A program made the position numbers and the translations under genes. Shown piece by piece: positions 16,517-24,882 of a stretch of DNA of 64,000 bases; position 1 is the stretch's first letter; each line of letters opens with the position of its first letter. This stretch comes from Streptomyces sp. NBC_00414 (GTDB lineage Bacteria > Actinomycetota > Actinomycetes > Streptomycetales > Streptomycetaceae): assembly GCF_036038375.1 (NCBI RefSeq), contig NZ_CP107935.1:8928001-8992000 (forward strand). Reading direction: 5' to 3'. The notes beneath the pieces were generated by a model. It had not been told where the DNA came from. It did no database searches and saw nothing but the letters and a program-made list of their open reading frames with translations.

Positions 16517-18330
16517 GCTGTCTCCTCGATTTCTTCCAGTTCCCGCAGTTCCCGCAGTTTTTGCAGATGGTTCAGCTCGTGCTCGGCGGCCTCGTCGTCG
16601 GTCTCACGGGTCACCACCGCGCGGTACCGCGCGTCGTTGTGCAGCAGTTCGCGGTGCACGCCGACCGCCGCCACTTCGCCCTCGTGGACGAGTACGACCC
16701 GGTCCGCACGGTCCAGGAGCAGCGGCGACGAGGTGAACACCACCGTCGTGCGTCCCTCCCGCAGGGATCGGACGCCGTCGGCGATCCGCGCCTCGGTGTG
16801 CGAGTCGACCGCGGACGTCGGTTCGTCGAGGACCAGCACCCCCGGGGCCGTGACCAGCGACCGGGCCAGCGCGAGGCGCTGGCGCTGGCCGCCGGACAGG
16901 GACCGGCCGCGTTCGGTGATCCGCGCGTCCATCGGGTCGCCTGCGTCCAGCGACCCCTGGGCGAGCGCGTCCAGGACGTCGCCGCACTGTGCCGCGGACA
17001 GGGCGTCCTCGGGACTCACGTCTCCGGAGGAGGGCACGTCGAGCAGTTCGCGCAGCGTTCCGGAGAGCAGGACCGGATCCTTGTCCTGGACGAGGACGGC
17101 ACCGCGGGCGGAACCGAGGGGCAGTTCGTCGAGCGGTACGCCGCCGACCAGCGCCGACGGCAGTTCGGAGGACTCCGCCGTATGACCGCCGAGCCGTTCG
17201 GCCAGTTCGCCCGCGGTGTCCGGGTCGCCGCACACCACGGCGGTGAGCCGTCCCGCGGGCGCGAGCAGCCCGGTTGCGGGGTCGTACAGGTCCCCGGTCG
17301 GTACGACGGCCTCGCGCGATCCCTCACCGTCGGTGGCCCGTTCGAGCGACAGGACCCGAGCCGCGCGCCTGGCGGACGGCTTGGAGAAGGAGTACGCCAT
17401 CGCGATCTCGGTGAAGTGCCGCAGCGGATAGGTGAGGATCATGACCGCGCTGTACACGGTGACCATCTCGCCGACGGTGATGCGGCCCTCGCCCGCCAGG
17501 TTCACGCCGCGCCAGACGACCACGATCAGCAGAAGCCCGGGCAGCAGCACCTGGATCGCGTGGATCAGCGCCCACATGCGGGCGCTGCGTACGGCGGCGT
17601 GCCGGACCTCCTGCGAGGCGCGGCGGTAGCGGTCGAGGAACAGTTCCTCGCCGCCGATGCCGCGCAGCACGCGCAGGCCCGCGACGGTGTCCGAGGCCAG
17701 TTCGGTGGCGCGTCCCGCCTTCTCGCGCTGGAAGTCGGCGCGACGGGTGGCCCGGGGCAGCAGCGGCAGGACCGACAGCGCCAGGACGGGCACGCCCACG
17801 GCGACGACGACGCCGAGTGCCGGCTGGTAGAAGACGAGGGCGACGCACACGAGCACGATGGTCACCGCGGCCGCGGTGAACCGCGACACGGCTTCCACGA
17901 ACCAGCCGATCTTCTCCACGTCTCCGGTCGAGACCGCGACGATCTCACCGGCCGCGACGCGCCGTGTCAGCGCGGAACCCAGCAGGGCGGTCCGGCGGGC
18001 CAGGAGCTGCTGGACGCGCGCGGCCGCGGTGATCCAGTTGGTGACCGCGGCCCGGTGCAGCATGGTGTCGCCCAGCGCGATGCCGAGGCCGCACAGGGCG
18101 AGCAGCCCGCCCGCGAGGCCCAGTCGCGCACCGGAGTGGTCCACGACGGCCTGGACGGCGAAACCGACACAGAACGGCAGTGCGGACACGGACACGAAGT
18201 GCAGCAACCCCCAGACCAGGGCCTTCGCCTGTCCACCGAGCTGATTCCGGCCGAGCCACACCAGGAACCGGGGCCCCGAGCGTGCGTCGGGCACACCCGG
18301 GTCGGGATACGGAAGGTCTTGAATCTGCAT
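16513..18330 (-). CDS. ABC exporter half with degenerate nucleotide site
   Basis: A 605-residue exporter half, partner of the downstream gene. The membrane domain covers about residues 30-310. In the ATPase domain the Walker A is lost (CGDPDTAGEL near 363, no lysine) and the H-loop His is replaced (VFTSSP near 531). The signature LSGGQRQR near 477 and LVLDEPTSAVD near 498 are intact. Pairing with its neighbour gives one full ATP site (neighbour Walker A/B with this LSGGQ) and one dead site. The C-terminus is a Glu/Leu-rich coil (LQKLRELRELEEIEE). The start at 18330 has GGGA 5 nt upstream; longer in-frame extensions look non-coding. Confidence 0.9.
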   Translation of the reverse strand: MQIQDLPYPDPGVPDARSGPRFLVWLGRNQLGGQAKALVWGLLHFVSVSALPFCVGFAVQAVVDHSGARLGLAGGLLALCGLGIALGDTMLHRAAVTNWITAAARVQQLLARRTALLGSALTRRVAAGEIVAVSTGDVEKIGWFVEAVSRFTAAAVTIVLVCVALVFYQPALGVVVAVGVPVLALSVLPLLPRATRRADFQREKAGRATELASDTVAGLRVLRGIGGEELFLDRYRRASQEVRHAAVRSARMWALIHAIQVLLPGLLLIVVVWRGVNLAGEGRITVGEMVTVYSAVMILTYPLRHFTEIAMAYSFSKPSARRAARVLSLERATDGEGSREAVVPTGDLYDPATGLLAPAGRLTAVVCGDPDTAGELAERLGGHTAESSELPSALVGGVPLDELPLGSARGAVLVQDKDPVLLSGTLRELLDVPSSGDVSPEDALSAAQCGDVLDALAQGSLDAGDPMDARITERGRSLSGGQRQRLALARSLVTAPGVLVLDEPTSAVDSHTEARIADGVRSLREGRTTVVFTSSPLLLDRADRVVLVHEGEVAAVGVHRELLHNDARYRAVVTRETDDEAAEHELNHLQKLRELRELEEIEETA

Positions 18331-18517
18331 GACGTCCCAGAGGCTCGTAGTACGGGTGGGGGATGGTGGGGGATGCAACAAGCTGTGAAAGGTTCGCGTC
18401 GTAGCGTGTCCGCAGGCAAACGCTTTTCCGTCGTGGGGCAAAGATTCGGCCCGGACCGCCCGGATATGACCGGTAAGCCGAGGGGGCGGACGCGATCGTC
18501 CCGATCGTGGTGCGACG

Positions 18518-19270
18518 ATGGACGGCATGCAGATACGCGGTGGGATGCGCACGACGGCCGTGGCCGCGGTCCTGGGTGCCCTGGTGATGCCCCTGACGGC
18601 CTGCGGCGGTTCGGACGACGGAAGCGGGAAGAAGAGCAACGGGCAGGCGGGCGACGGGTCCGGGCCCGGACAGGCGCGCACCGTCGACCTCAAGCGCATT
18701 CCCGACGTGGGGGACAAGCTGCGGAAGCAGATCCCCGACGACTCCCGCCAGGTCGTCGCGGTCTACGGACAGGGCAAGGACTCGGCGGACTCCACGATCG
18801 TGCTCTACACCAAGTCCGGCTCCACCTGGGACAAGACCCGCAGCTGGGAAGGGCACAACGGCAAGAAGGGCTGGACGACCGAGCACCGCGAGGGCGACAA
18901 GCGCAGCCCCGTCGGAGTGTTCACGCTCAGCGACTCGGGCGGCGTCCTCGCCGACCCCGGCGCCAAACTCCCGTACACGCAGTCGTCGGGTTTCCAGGCT
19001 CCGCACTACTGGGCCAAGTCGCACTGGAACGACTTCGACTACGTCATCGCCATCGACTACAACCGCGTCAAGGGCACCTCGCCGAACGACCCGACCCGTC
19101 CCCAGGGCCAGTCCAAGGGCGGCAGCATCTGGCTGCACATGGACCACGGCAGCGGTACGTCGGCCTGCGTGAGCCTGTCCAAGTCGGGCATGAAGTACCT
19201 GCTGCGCACCCTCGACCCGGACCGGAACCCGGTCGTGGTGATGGGCGACAAGGCGGACCTCAAGGCCTGA
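18518..19270 (+). CDS. YkuD-like L,D-transpeptidase-fold lipoprotein
   Basis: A 250-residue secreted lipoprotein. A hydrophobic signal ends in the lipobox LTAC, followed by a Gly/Ser/Lys linker. The catalytic-like part has SPVGVFTLSDSGG and then IWLHMDHGSGTSACVSLS, in which the HG-x-SACV-S pattern supplies the His and Cys of the L,D-transpeptidase (YkuD) fold. Such proteins cross-link peptidoglycan or belong to the related DUF of Streptomyces with unproven activity. Candidate starts are ATG at 18518, 18527 and 18545; none has a strong Shine-Dalgarno, and all leave the signal peptide intact. It is divergent from the ABC exporter operon. Confidence 0.82.
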   Translation: MDGMQIRGGMRTTAVAAVLGALVMPLTACGGSDDGSGKKSNGQAGDGSGPGQARTVDLKRIPDVGDKLRKQIPDDSRQVVAVYGQGKDSADSTIVLYTKSGSTWDKTRSWEGHNGKKGWTTEHREGDKRSPVGVFTLSDSGGVLADPGAKLPYTQSSGFQAPHYWAKSHWNDFDYVIAIDYNRVKGTSPNDPTRPQGQSKGGSIWLHMDHGSGTSACVSLSKSGMKYLLRTLDPDRNPVVVMGDKADLKA

Positions 19271-19348
19271 CAGCCACTCACCCCCGGCCGCCGCTCAGGG
19301 CCTCGCCGCCCGAACCCCCGGCCCCGCGCAACCTCCGTACCCGCGGCC

Positions 19349-20845
19349 TCAGTAGTAGTGGCGCAGCGAAGGCCACAGCCGGGACCACGGCTTCGTGGTC
19401 CCGGAGCACAGCAGCACCGGCGCGTCCTGCTCCTCGTTCTCCACCTCGTGTCCGTTGTCCACGCGCGCGACCTGTCGGCAGTCGGTGAAGTACCGCCGCG
19501 TGCCGCCCGCGTCCTCCTGACGTACGACGAGTACCGGTCCGTCCATCGAGTCGGGCGGCGGGCCCCAGTCGGCGTAGCTCATATGACCGGAGTAGGGGCG
19601 AGGCAGCCCGCGCGCGGGTCCGTAGCGGTCGAGGGCGCCGGCCTCGCCGTAGTTGCTGGTGAACACCACGGCCCGTGGCCGCGAGCGGACGGGAATAGCC
19701 GACCACCCCTCCTCGGCCGCGTCGGCGAGTTCGGGCCAGCCGATCTGCTCCCCCTGCTCCTTGTTGAGCGCCAGCGGCACGGTGAGCGCGCTCTGCGGCA
19801 GCACGGGCAGGGTCACCGCCGCATTGATCGCGACGGTCACGACGACGGCCACCACGGGCCACGCACGGCCGTGCCGCCGCGTCCAGCCGACAGCGGGCTC
19901 GCAGCCCGCCACGAGCAGCACGAGCAGCAGAGGCACGACGTAGTACCCCTTGCCGCCCAGCGCCAGGACCAGCACGCACAACAGCGGGTACGCCACCGCC
20001 GTCGCCCGGGCCCATCGCAGCGCCGGGTCGCGCCACAGCCGCAGCCAGCCCGCGACCCACACGGGCACGAACAGCGGGGAGAGATAGATGAGTTGCTGCG
20101 GCACGAACAGGAGCCGGTTCTCGGTTCCGTCGTCCGTGCCGATCCCCTCCGCCACCGTCAGCTGCGGCCAGTCGTGATCGGCCTGCCACCACAGGTTCGG
20201 CGCCGCCACGAGGAGGGCCACGGCCGCGCCGGCGAACAGCCACGGGCTGCGCAGCACCCGTCGCGGGCCCACGGCGAGCACGGCCGCGAGCAGCGCGAGG
20301 ACCAGCAGCGCCACGAGGTACTTGTTCAGCAGACCGACCCCGACGCACAGGCCGATCGCCGGCCACCACCGCCCGTCGCCGGTGCGCAGCAGCCGCAGCG
20401 TCAGCCAGCAGATCACCAGCCATGCCAGCAGGTCGAAGCAGGCGGTCGACACCAGATGCCCGACCGCCAACGGTTGCGCGGACACCCCCGCGAGTCCGGC
20501 GGCGAGCACCTGCGTGCGCCGGTCGCCACCCAACTCCCGTGCGACGAGGGCGACCACCACGACGACGGCGAGGAACGCGAGCGTCGCCGGAACCCGCAGC
20601 CCGGCGGCCGAGTCCCCGAACACCTCGGTGGCGGCCCGTGCGATCAGCGGCGTCAGCGGCGGCTGGTCGACATACCCCCACGCCGGGTGATCGCCTGCCT
20701 CAAGGAAGTACAACTCGTCCCGGTGGTACCCGTACCGGCCGGACAGCACGGTCAGTACGGCTGCGAAGACGGCCGCCAGGGCCGCCACGGGACCGAGGGC
20801 GAACCGAGGCAACTCGCGCGGTGCGTCGTCCCGTTCCCGATCCAC
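19349..20845 (-). CDS. Integral membrane glycosyltransferase, GT39/ArnT-like
   Basis: A 498-residue polytopic membrane protein with about 11 helices. The first extracellular loop holds YGYHRDELYFLEAGDHPAWGYVDQPPLTPL, the acidic-residue signature of GT-C polyprenyl-phosphate-sugar transferases (ArnT/PMT family). Later segments are PNLWWQADHDWPQL and GKGYYVVP. The C-terminal soluble domain includes VVFTSNYGEAGALDRYG. It should transfer a sugar from a polyprenyl carrier to an envelope acceptor. The start is a GTG at 20845 with GAGGGGGC upstream. It is divergent from the PNGase-A-like gene. Confidence 0.87.
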   Translation of the reverse strand: MDRERDDAPRELPRFALGPVAALAAVFAAVLTVLSGRYGYHRDELYFLEAGDHPAWGYVDQPPLTPLIARAATEVFGDSAAGLRVPATLAFLAVVVVVALVARELGGDRRTQVLAAGLAGVSAQPLAVGHLVSTACFDLLAWLVICWLTLRLLRTGDGRWWPAIGLCVGVGLLNKYLVALLVLALLAAVLAVGPRRVLRSPWLFAGAAVALLVAAPNLWWQADHDWPQLTVAEGIGTDDGTENRLLFVPQQLIYLSPLFVPVWVAGWLRLWRDPALRWARATAVAYPLLCVLVLALGGKGYYVVPLLLVLLVAGCEPAVGWTRRHGRAWPVVAVVVTVAINAAVTLPVLPQSALTVPLALNKEQGEQIGWPELADAAEEGWSAIPVRSRPRAVVFTSNYGEAGALDRYGPARGLPRPYSGHMSYADWGPPPDSMDGPVLVVRQEDAGGTRRYFTDCRQVARVDNGHEVENEEQDAPVLLCSGTTKPWSRLWPSLRHYY

Positions 20846-20963
20846 AGCGCCCCCTCGCCAACCGGTCGTACCACGGTACTGACGAGGTCCGATCCGGTCG
20901 AGGGTCCTTTCCGGACCCGAGGCCGCATTGCGGGACCGGCCGACTCCCCGTAGAACACCGCCC

Positions 20964-22619
20964 ATGAGAAGACGGATCATCATGTCCATGCTCGCCGGGG
21001 CGACCCTCGTGGCGAGCACCCTCCTCGGAGCGGTCCCGGCCCAGGCCGCCCGGCCGGCGGAGGCCTCGGCGGAAGCCCCGACGGCCGCCCGGCTCGCCGA
21101 CCCGCCCGCCGAGTTCGGGACCGACTGGCACGACCCGCTGACCGCCGCCCCGCCCGTCACCCGGCCCGCCGGCACGTCCTGCGAAGTGACGGTCGCCGAA
21201 GCCCGGTTCCGCGACTTCACGCCGTACAAGGGCGCGTACGCACCCCCGCACGGCTGCGGCGACCGCTGGAGCAAGGTCGTGCTGCGCCTCGACGGCAAGG
21301 TCAAGGGGCGGCAGTACGACCGGCTCGGGTATCTGCACATCGGTGGTGTCGAGGTCTTCCGTACGTCCACTCCGCAGCCCTCGCCCGACGGCATCGAGTG
21401 GTCGGTGGAGAAGGACGTCACGCGCTACAGCGACACCTTCCGCGCGGGCCACGACGTCGAGATGCTGATCGGGAACGTCGTCGACGACACCTACACGGGA
21501 ATCATCGACGTCAAGGTGACCCTGACCTTCTACCCGGCCGGAAAGCAGCACACGGCCGAGGCCGCCGCGACTCCCGACCGCGTCCTCACCCTCCAGGACG
21601 GCACCCTCACCACGCCCCGCAACAGCGAACGCATCGTCGCCGAGGTGTACGCCACAGGGTCGGGCGGCGGCTGCGAGGAGTACTGGTATCTGACGGTGCC
21701 CGACGCCGCTCCCTACTCATGCAAGGCCGGGGACGGCCCCTACCGCGAGGTGCAGGTCGAGGTCGACGGCGAACTCGCGGGCATCGCCGCGCCGTTCCCC
21801 ACCGTGTGGACCGGAGGCTGGTCCAACCCCTTCCTCTGGTACGTGATCCCGGGCCCGCGCGCCTTCGACATCAAGCCCGTCGAGTACGACCTGACCCCGT
21901 TCGCGGGGCTGCTCAACGACGGCCGCCCGCACCGGATCGACGTCTCCGTAGTGGGCGTTCCCGAGGGGCAGAGCGGCTGGAGCACCCCGGTGAACGTCCT
22001 CGTCTGGCAGGACGCGAAGCGCACGCACGTCACCGGGAAGCTCACCGCCCACAAGGTCGGCGACCTTACGAACTCCTCGACGTACACGCCCGGCGCCGAG
22101 CACCGGCTCGACAGCGGGGCCGGGCACCGGCTGACCGTGTCCGGGTACGTCGACACCTCGCACGGCCGTGTCACCACCACCGTCGACCGCGAACTGGCCG
22201 CCGCCTCCGTGCACCGCTGGACCGACGGCGAGAACACCGACGTACTCGACGGGACCTGGACAGACGACGAGAAGGTCACCGTGGACGGACGCGGGCCCGC
22301 CGTGACGACCCGTACGGACCGCACCTACACCATGGACGGCACCACGACGCTCGGCGCGGGCGACCGGCTGCGGACCGTGCTGTCGCTGGGGGACCGGGCG
22401 TCCGTCGTGGAGACACGCGGTGGCCGGCGCTCCGCGTGGTCGCGGCTCGACGACAGCTACACGGGCGACGCGACCTACACCGCTAACGTGCCGCGCGACC
22501 AGCGGCACGCCGTGGCCACGACGAGTGAGCACTACCGGCTGTACGGCTCGGACGGGTGCCACGACCGGCTCCTGACGACCGTGCAGGGCACCCTCACCGG
22601 GGCCCGCGACCGCTGCTGA
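20964..22619 (+). CDS. Secreted PNGase-A-like peptide:N-glycanase
   Basis: A 551-residue exported protein. The signal peptide MRRRIIMSMLAGATLVASTLLG ends at AQA near residue 30. The body matches the N-terminal domain of peptide N4-(N-acetyl-beta-glucosaminyl)asparagine amidase A: GTSCEVTVAEARFRDFTPYKG, VVLRLDGKVKGRQYDRLGYLHIGGVEVFRTSTPQPS, then WSVEKDVTRYSDTF and GNVVDDTYTGIIDVKVTLTFY. The enzyme would cleave N-glycans from Asn of glycoproteins. It converges on a GH109 gene across a clear hairpin; the pair suggests extracellular glycoprotein breakdown. The start is the ATG at 20964; an ATG at 20982 is possible. Confidence 0.85.
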   Translation: MRRRIIMSMLAGATLVASTLLGAVPAQAARPAEASAEAPTAARLADPPAEFGTDWHDPLTAAPPVTRPAGTSCEVTVAEARFRDFTPYKGAYAPPHGCGDRWSKVVLRLDGKVKGRQYDRLGYLHIGGVEVFRTSTPQPSPDGIEWSVEKDVTRYSDTFRAGHDVEMLIGNVVDDTYTGIIDVKVTLTFYPAGKQHTAEAAATPDRVLTLQDGTLTTPRNSERIVAEVYATGSGGGCEEYWYLTVPDAAPYSCKAGDGPYREVQVEVDGELAGIAAPFPTVWTGGWSNPFLWYVIPGPRAFDIKPVEYDLTPFAGLLNDGRPHRIDVSVVGVPEGQSGWSTPVNVLVWQDAKRTHVTGKLTAHKVGDLTNSSTYTPGAEHRLDSGAGHRLTVSGYVDTSHGRVTTTVDRELAAASVHRWTDGENTDVLDGTWTDDEKVTVDGRGPAVTTRTDRTYTMDGTTTLGAGDRLRTVLSLGDRASVVETRGGRRSAWSRLDDSYTGDATYTANVPRDQRHAVATTSEHYRLYGSDGCHDRLLTTVQGTLTGARDRC

Positions 22620-22640
22620 CCTCGTCGCGCCGAAGGGCGT

Positions 22641-22673
22641 GGGGCCCGACGCGTCCGCTCCGCGTCGGGCCCC
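22641..22673. terminator. Bidirectional hairpin terminator
   Basis: Arms ggggcccgacgcg (22641-22653) and cgcgtcgggcccc (22661-22673) form a perfect 13-bp stem with a 7-nt loop. It lies between the converging PNGase-A-like and GH109 genes. There is no U-tract, which is usual for Streptomyces. Confidence 0.85.
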
Positions 22674-22721
22674 GGCCTGCCCCGCCCCCCTACTCCCGTC
22701 CGCACCGTCCGCGTCGCGAGA

Positions 22722-24173
22722 TCACTCCTGCGGCTTCTCAGAGTCCACCCCGGGCCGTTCCTTCTTCCACAGCCCGCGGGTGAAGTCCGGGATCGCCTGC
22801 GGTGCCCCGTGCGCCTTGATCGAGGCATGGCTCAGCGGCACCGGCGCGGTCCACGTGGCGGCGTCGTACACGTCGAAGTCCGGTACGAGCCCGAGCCGCA
22901 GGGACTGCATGAGCCGGAACAGCATGATGTAGTCCATGCCGCCGTGTCCGCCGGGCGGGTCGGAGTGCTCCTTCCACAGCCAGTGGTCCCACTCCGCGTA
23001 CGCCGAGAAGTCGCCCCAGGCGTCATCTGTGTGATCGGGCTCTATATAGATCCGTTCCGGGTAGTCCTCGAAGACACCCTTCGTGCCGCCGAGACTGTTG
23101 ATCCGCGAGTACGGGTGTGGCGTCGACACATCGTGTTCGAGCCGGATCACCCGCCCCTTGGCGGTCTGTACGAGGCTGACGGTCCGGTCGCTCTCGATGT
23201 ACGTCTCCTTCCAGCTCGGGTCGCCCGGCGGCATGTGCTCGGCGCGGTACTCGGCCAGGCCGAGCGAGGGTGTCCCGAAACTGGAGATGTGGGTGACGCG
23301 GTCACCGCGGTTGACGTCCATGTAGTTGGCGACGGGGCCGAATCCGTGGTTCGGGTAGAGGTCGCCGCGCAGCCGGGTGTGCCAGAGCCGCCGCCAGGGA
23401 CCTTCGTAGTAGTCGGGGTCGAACATCAGGCCGCGCAGATCGTGGTTGTAGGCCCCGGCGCCATGAAGCAGTCGGCCGAACTTCCCGGCGTGCGCCATCC
23501 GCAGGACCCGCATCTCGTTCCGGCCGTAGCAGCAGTTCTCCAGCTGCATGCAGTGTCTGCGGGTGCGTTCGGAGAGGTCGACCAGTTCCCAGAGCTGGTC
23601 GAGCCGCATCGCGACCGGACACTCCACGCCGACGTGCTTGCCACTGAGCATCGCCGTCCGCGCCATCTCGAAATGCAGGTCCCAGGGCGTCGCCACGTAC
23701 ACGAAGTCGAGGTCACCGCGTTCGCAGAGGTTGACGAAGTCCTGCTCACCCTTCGTGTACGTGGCCGGCGCGGGCTGTCCCGCGGCCACCACCTTGGCCG
23801 CGGCGCTCGCGGTCTTGTCCTTGACCGGATCGCACAGCGCGACGACACGCACCCCGTCGAGAGCCAGGAACAGGTCGATCATGCCGCCGCCGCGGTTGCC
23901 GAGTCCGATGATCCCGACCCGCACGGTGCCGCGCCCCTCGAAGGGCACACCGATCATGGTTCTGCCCTGCGCGGCCGGTCCGGCGTCCGCGGCCGCTGCC
24001 ACCGGGGTAGCGGCCACCGGCGTCCCGGGTTCGGCGGCGTGAGCGGTGCCCCCACCCGCGAACGCACCGAGCCCCAGCCCCGCTCCGGTGATGCCCGCCG
24101 TGCGCAGTACCGAGCGCCGGGAGTGGCCCTCGGGGTTCTCGTCGGGTTCCGGTGTCGCGTTCTCGTCGTGCAT
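22722..24173 (-). CDS. GH109-type alpha-N-acetylgalactosaminidase, Tat-exported
   Basis: A 483-residue Gfo/Idh/MocA-fold protein. It opens with a twin-arginine signal (RRSVLRTAGITGAGLGLGAF, cleavage near AHA). The NAD-binding motif VGIIGLGNRGGGMI follows, then CDPVKDK, YVATPWDLHFEMARTAMLSGKHVGVE and CMQLENCCYGRNEMRVLRMAHAGKFG. Exported members with this layout are GH109 glycosidases, which hydrolyse alpha-GalNAc using a bound NAD(H). Cofactor-loaded folding fits Tat export. A GAGGAGG Shine-Dalgarno precedes the ATG at 24173. A MocA-like dehydrogenase on another substrate remains possible. Confidence 0.85.
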   Translation of the reverse strand: MHDENATPEPDENPEGHSRRSVLRTAGITGAGLGLGAFAGGGTAHAAEPGTPVAATPVAAAADAGPAAQGRTMIGVPFEGRGTVRVGIIGLGNRGGGMIDLFLALDGVRVVALCDPVKDKTASAAAKVVAAGQPAPATYTKGEQDFVNLCERGDLDFVYVATPWDLHFEMARTAMLSGKHVGVECPVAMRLDQLWELVDLSERTRRHCMQLENCCYGRNEMRVLRMAHAGKFGRLLHGAGAYNHDLRGLMFDPDYYEGPWRRLWHTRLRGDLYPNHGFGPVANYMDVNRGDRVTHISSFGTPSLGLAEYRAEHMPPGDPSWKETYIESDRTVSLVQTAKGRVIRLEHDVSTPHPYSRINSLGGTKGVFEDYPERIYIEPDHTDDAWGDFSAYAEWDHWLWKEHSDPPGGHGGMDYIMLFRLMQSLRLGLVPDFDVYDAATWTAPVPLSHASIKAHGAPQAIPDFTRGLWKKERPGVDSEKPQE

Positions 24174-24301
24174 CGGACCTCCTCGGTGGGGAAGCGCGGG
24201 TTGGCGCGCTGTCACCCTCCTAGGGGGTCGGCCGGGGGGCAAGGGACGGAAGTGGCCAGGGGTTGGACTTTCCGCACCGGGCCCTCAGCAGTCGCGCGCC
24301 G

Positions 24302-24787
24302 TCAGCACTCGCGCCCCGGCCCCCGGGCGGCATCGACCCCGTCGGCCGGGGCCGCGGCGCCGTCGACCAGCGTGTCCAGCAGGCCGCCGAGCACCGCGCG
24401 CTGTTCGTCCGTGAGGGGCGCCAGGATGTCCTCCGCGGCCGCCCGGCGCGCGCCGTGCAGCTCCCGCAGTGCCCGCCCGCCGTCCTCCGTCAGTTCGATG
24501 CGGATGACCCGCCGGTTGGTGGGGTCCGGCACCCGCCGTACCTTGCCGCTCGCCTCCAGGCCGTCGACCAGCGTCGTCACGGCCCGGGGCACCACCTCCA
24601 GGCGCTCGGCCAGGTCGGCCATGCGCGGCGGCGAGCCGTAGTGGGCGAGGGTGCGCAGCAGCCGGGACTGCGCCGGGGTGATGCCGAGCCCCCGCGTCTG
24701 CAGATGGCGCTTCTGGATGCGGTGCACACGGCGGGTCAACCGCAACAGCTGCTCGGCGAGCAGGCCGTCGGCGTCGGGGGTGTCCAT
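24302..24787 (-). CDS. MarR-family transcriptional regulator
   Basis: A 161-residue winged-helix repressor. The DNA-binding core is GITPAQSRLLRTLAHYG, MADLAERLEVVPRAVTTLVDGLEASGKV and wing RRVPDPTNRRVIRIELTEDG, flanked by dimerisation helices. It is divergent from the ABC exporter at 24883; a dyad in the 95-base gap overlaps its own likely -10 box, which fits control of itself and the exporter by a small-molecule ligand. This layout is typical of drug-responsive MarR-exporter pairs. Ligand unknown. Confidence 0.92.
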   Translation of the reverse strand: MDTPDADGLLAEQLLRLTRRVHRIQKRHLQTRGLGITPAQSRLLRTLAHYGSPPRMADLAERLEVVPRAVTTLVDGLEASGKVRRVPDPTNRRVIRIELTEDGGRALRELHGARRAAAEDILAPLTDEQRAVLGGLLDTLVDGAAAPADGVDAARGPGREC

Positions 24788-24810
24788 GACGGGAACAATA
24801 TCAGGACCTA

Positions 24811-24839
24811 GTTCATTGTGAGTATAGGTAACAATGAGC
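24811..24839. promoter_or_regulatory. MarR operator dyad over a TATACT -10 box
   Basis: gttcattgt at 24811-24819 and acaatgagc at 24831-24839 are inverted repeats with 8 of 9 bases paired. The spacer contains agtata (24821-24826), which on the minus strand reads TATACT, a consensus-like -10 for marR. A repressor dimer here would block marR and probably the exporter promoter as well. Confidence 0.7.
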
Positions 24840-24882
24840 TATGCTCCGTCAGTCCTCTTCTTCTCACATCCCGTAGGAGCCC

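Noticed and set aside
9500..17185. Very long plus-strand open frame (over 2500 codons)
   Set aside because: It runs antisense to tesB, the helicase, L31, DUF5709 and both ABC genes. It has no domains and is the usual third-position-GC shadow in a 72% GC genome.
22809..24641. Plus-strand open frame of about 610 codons
   Set aside because: Antisense to the GH109 and MarR genes, both of which have good starts and motifs.
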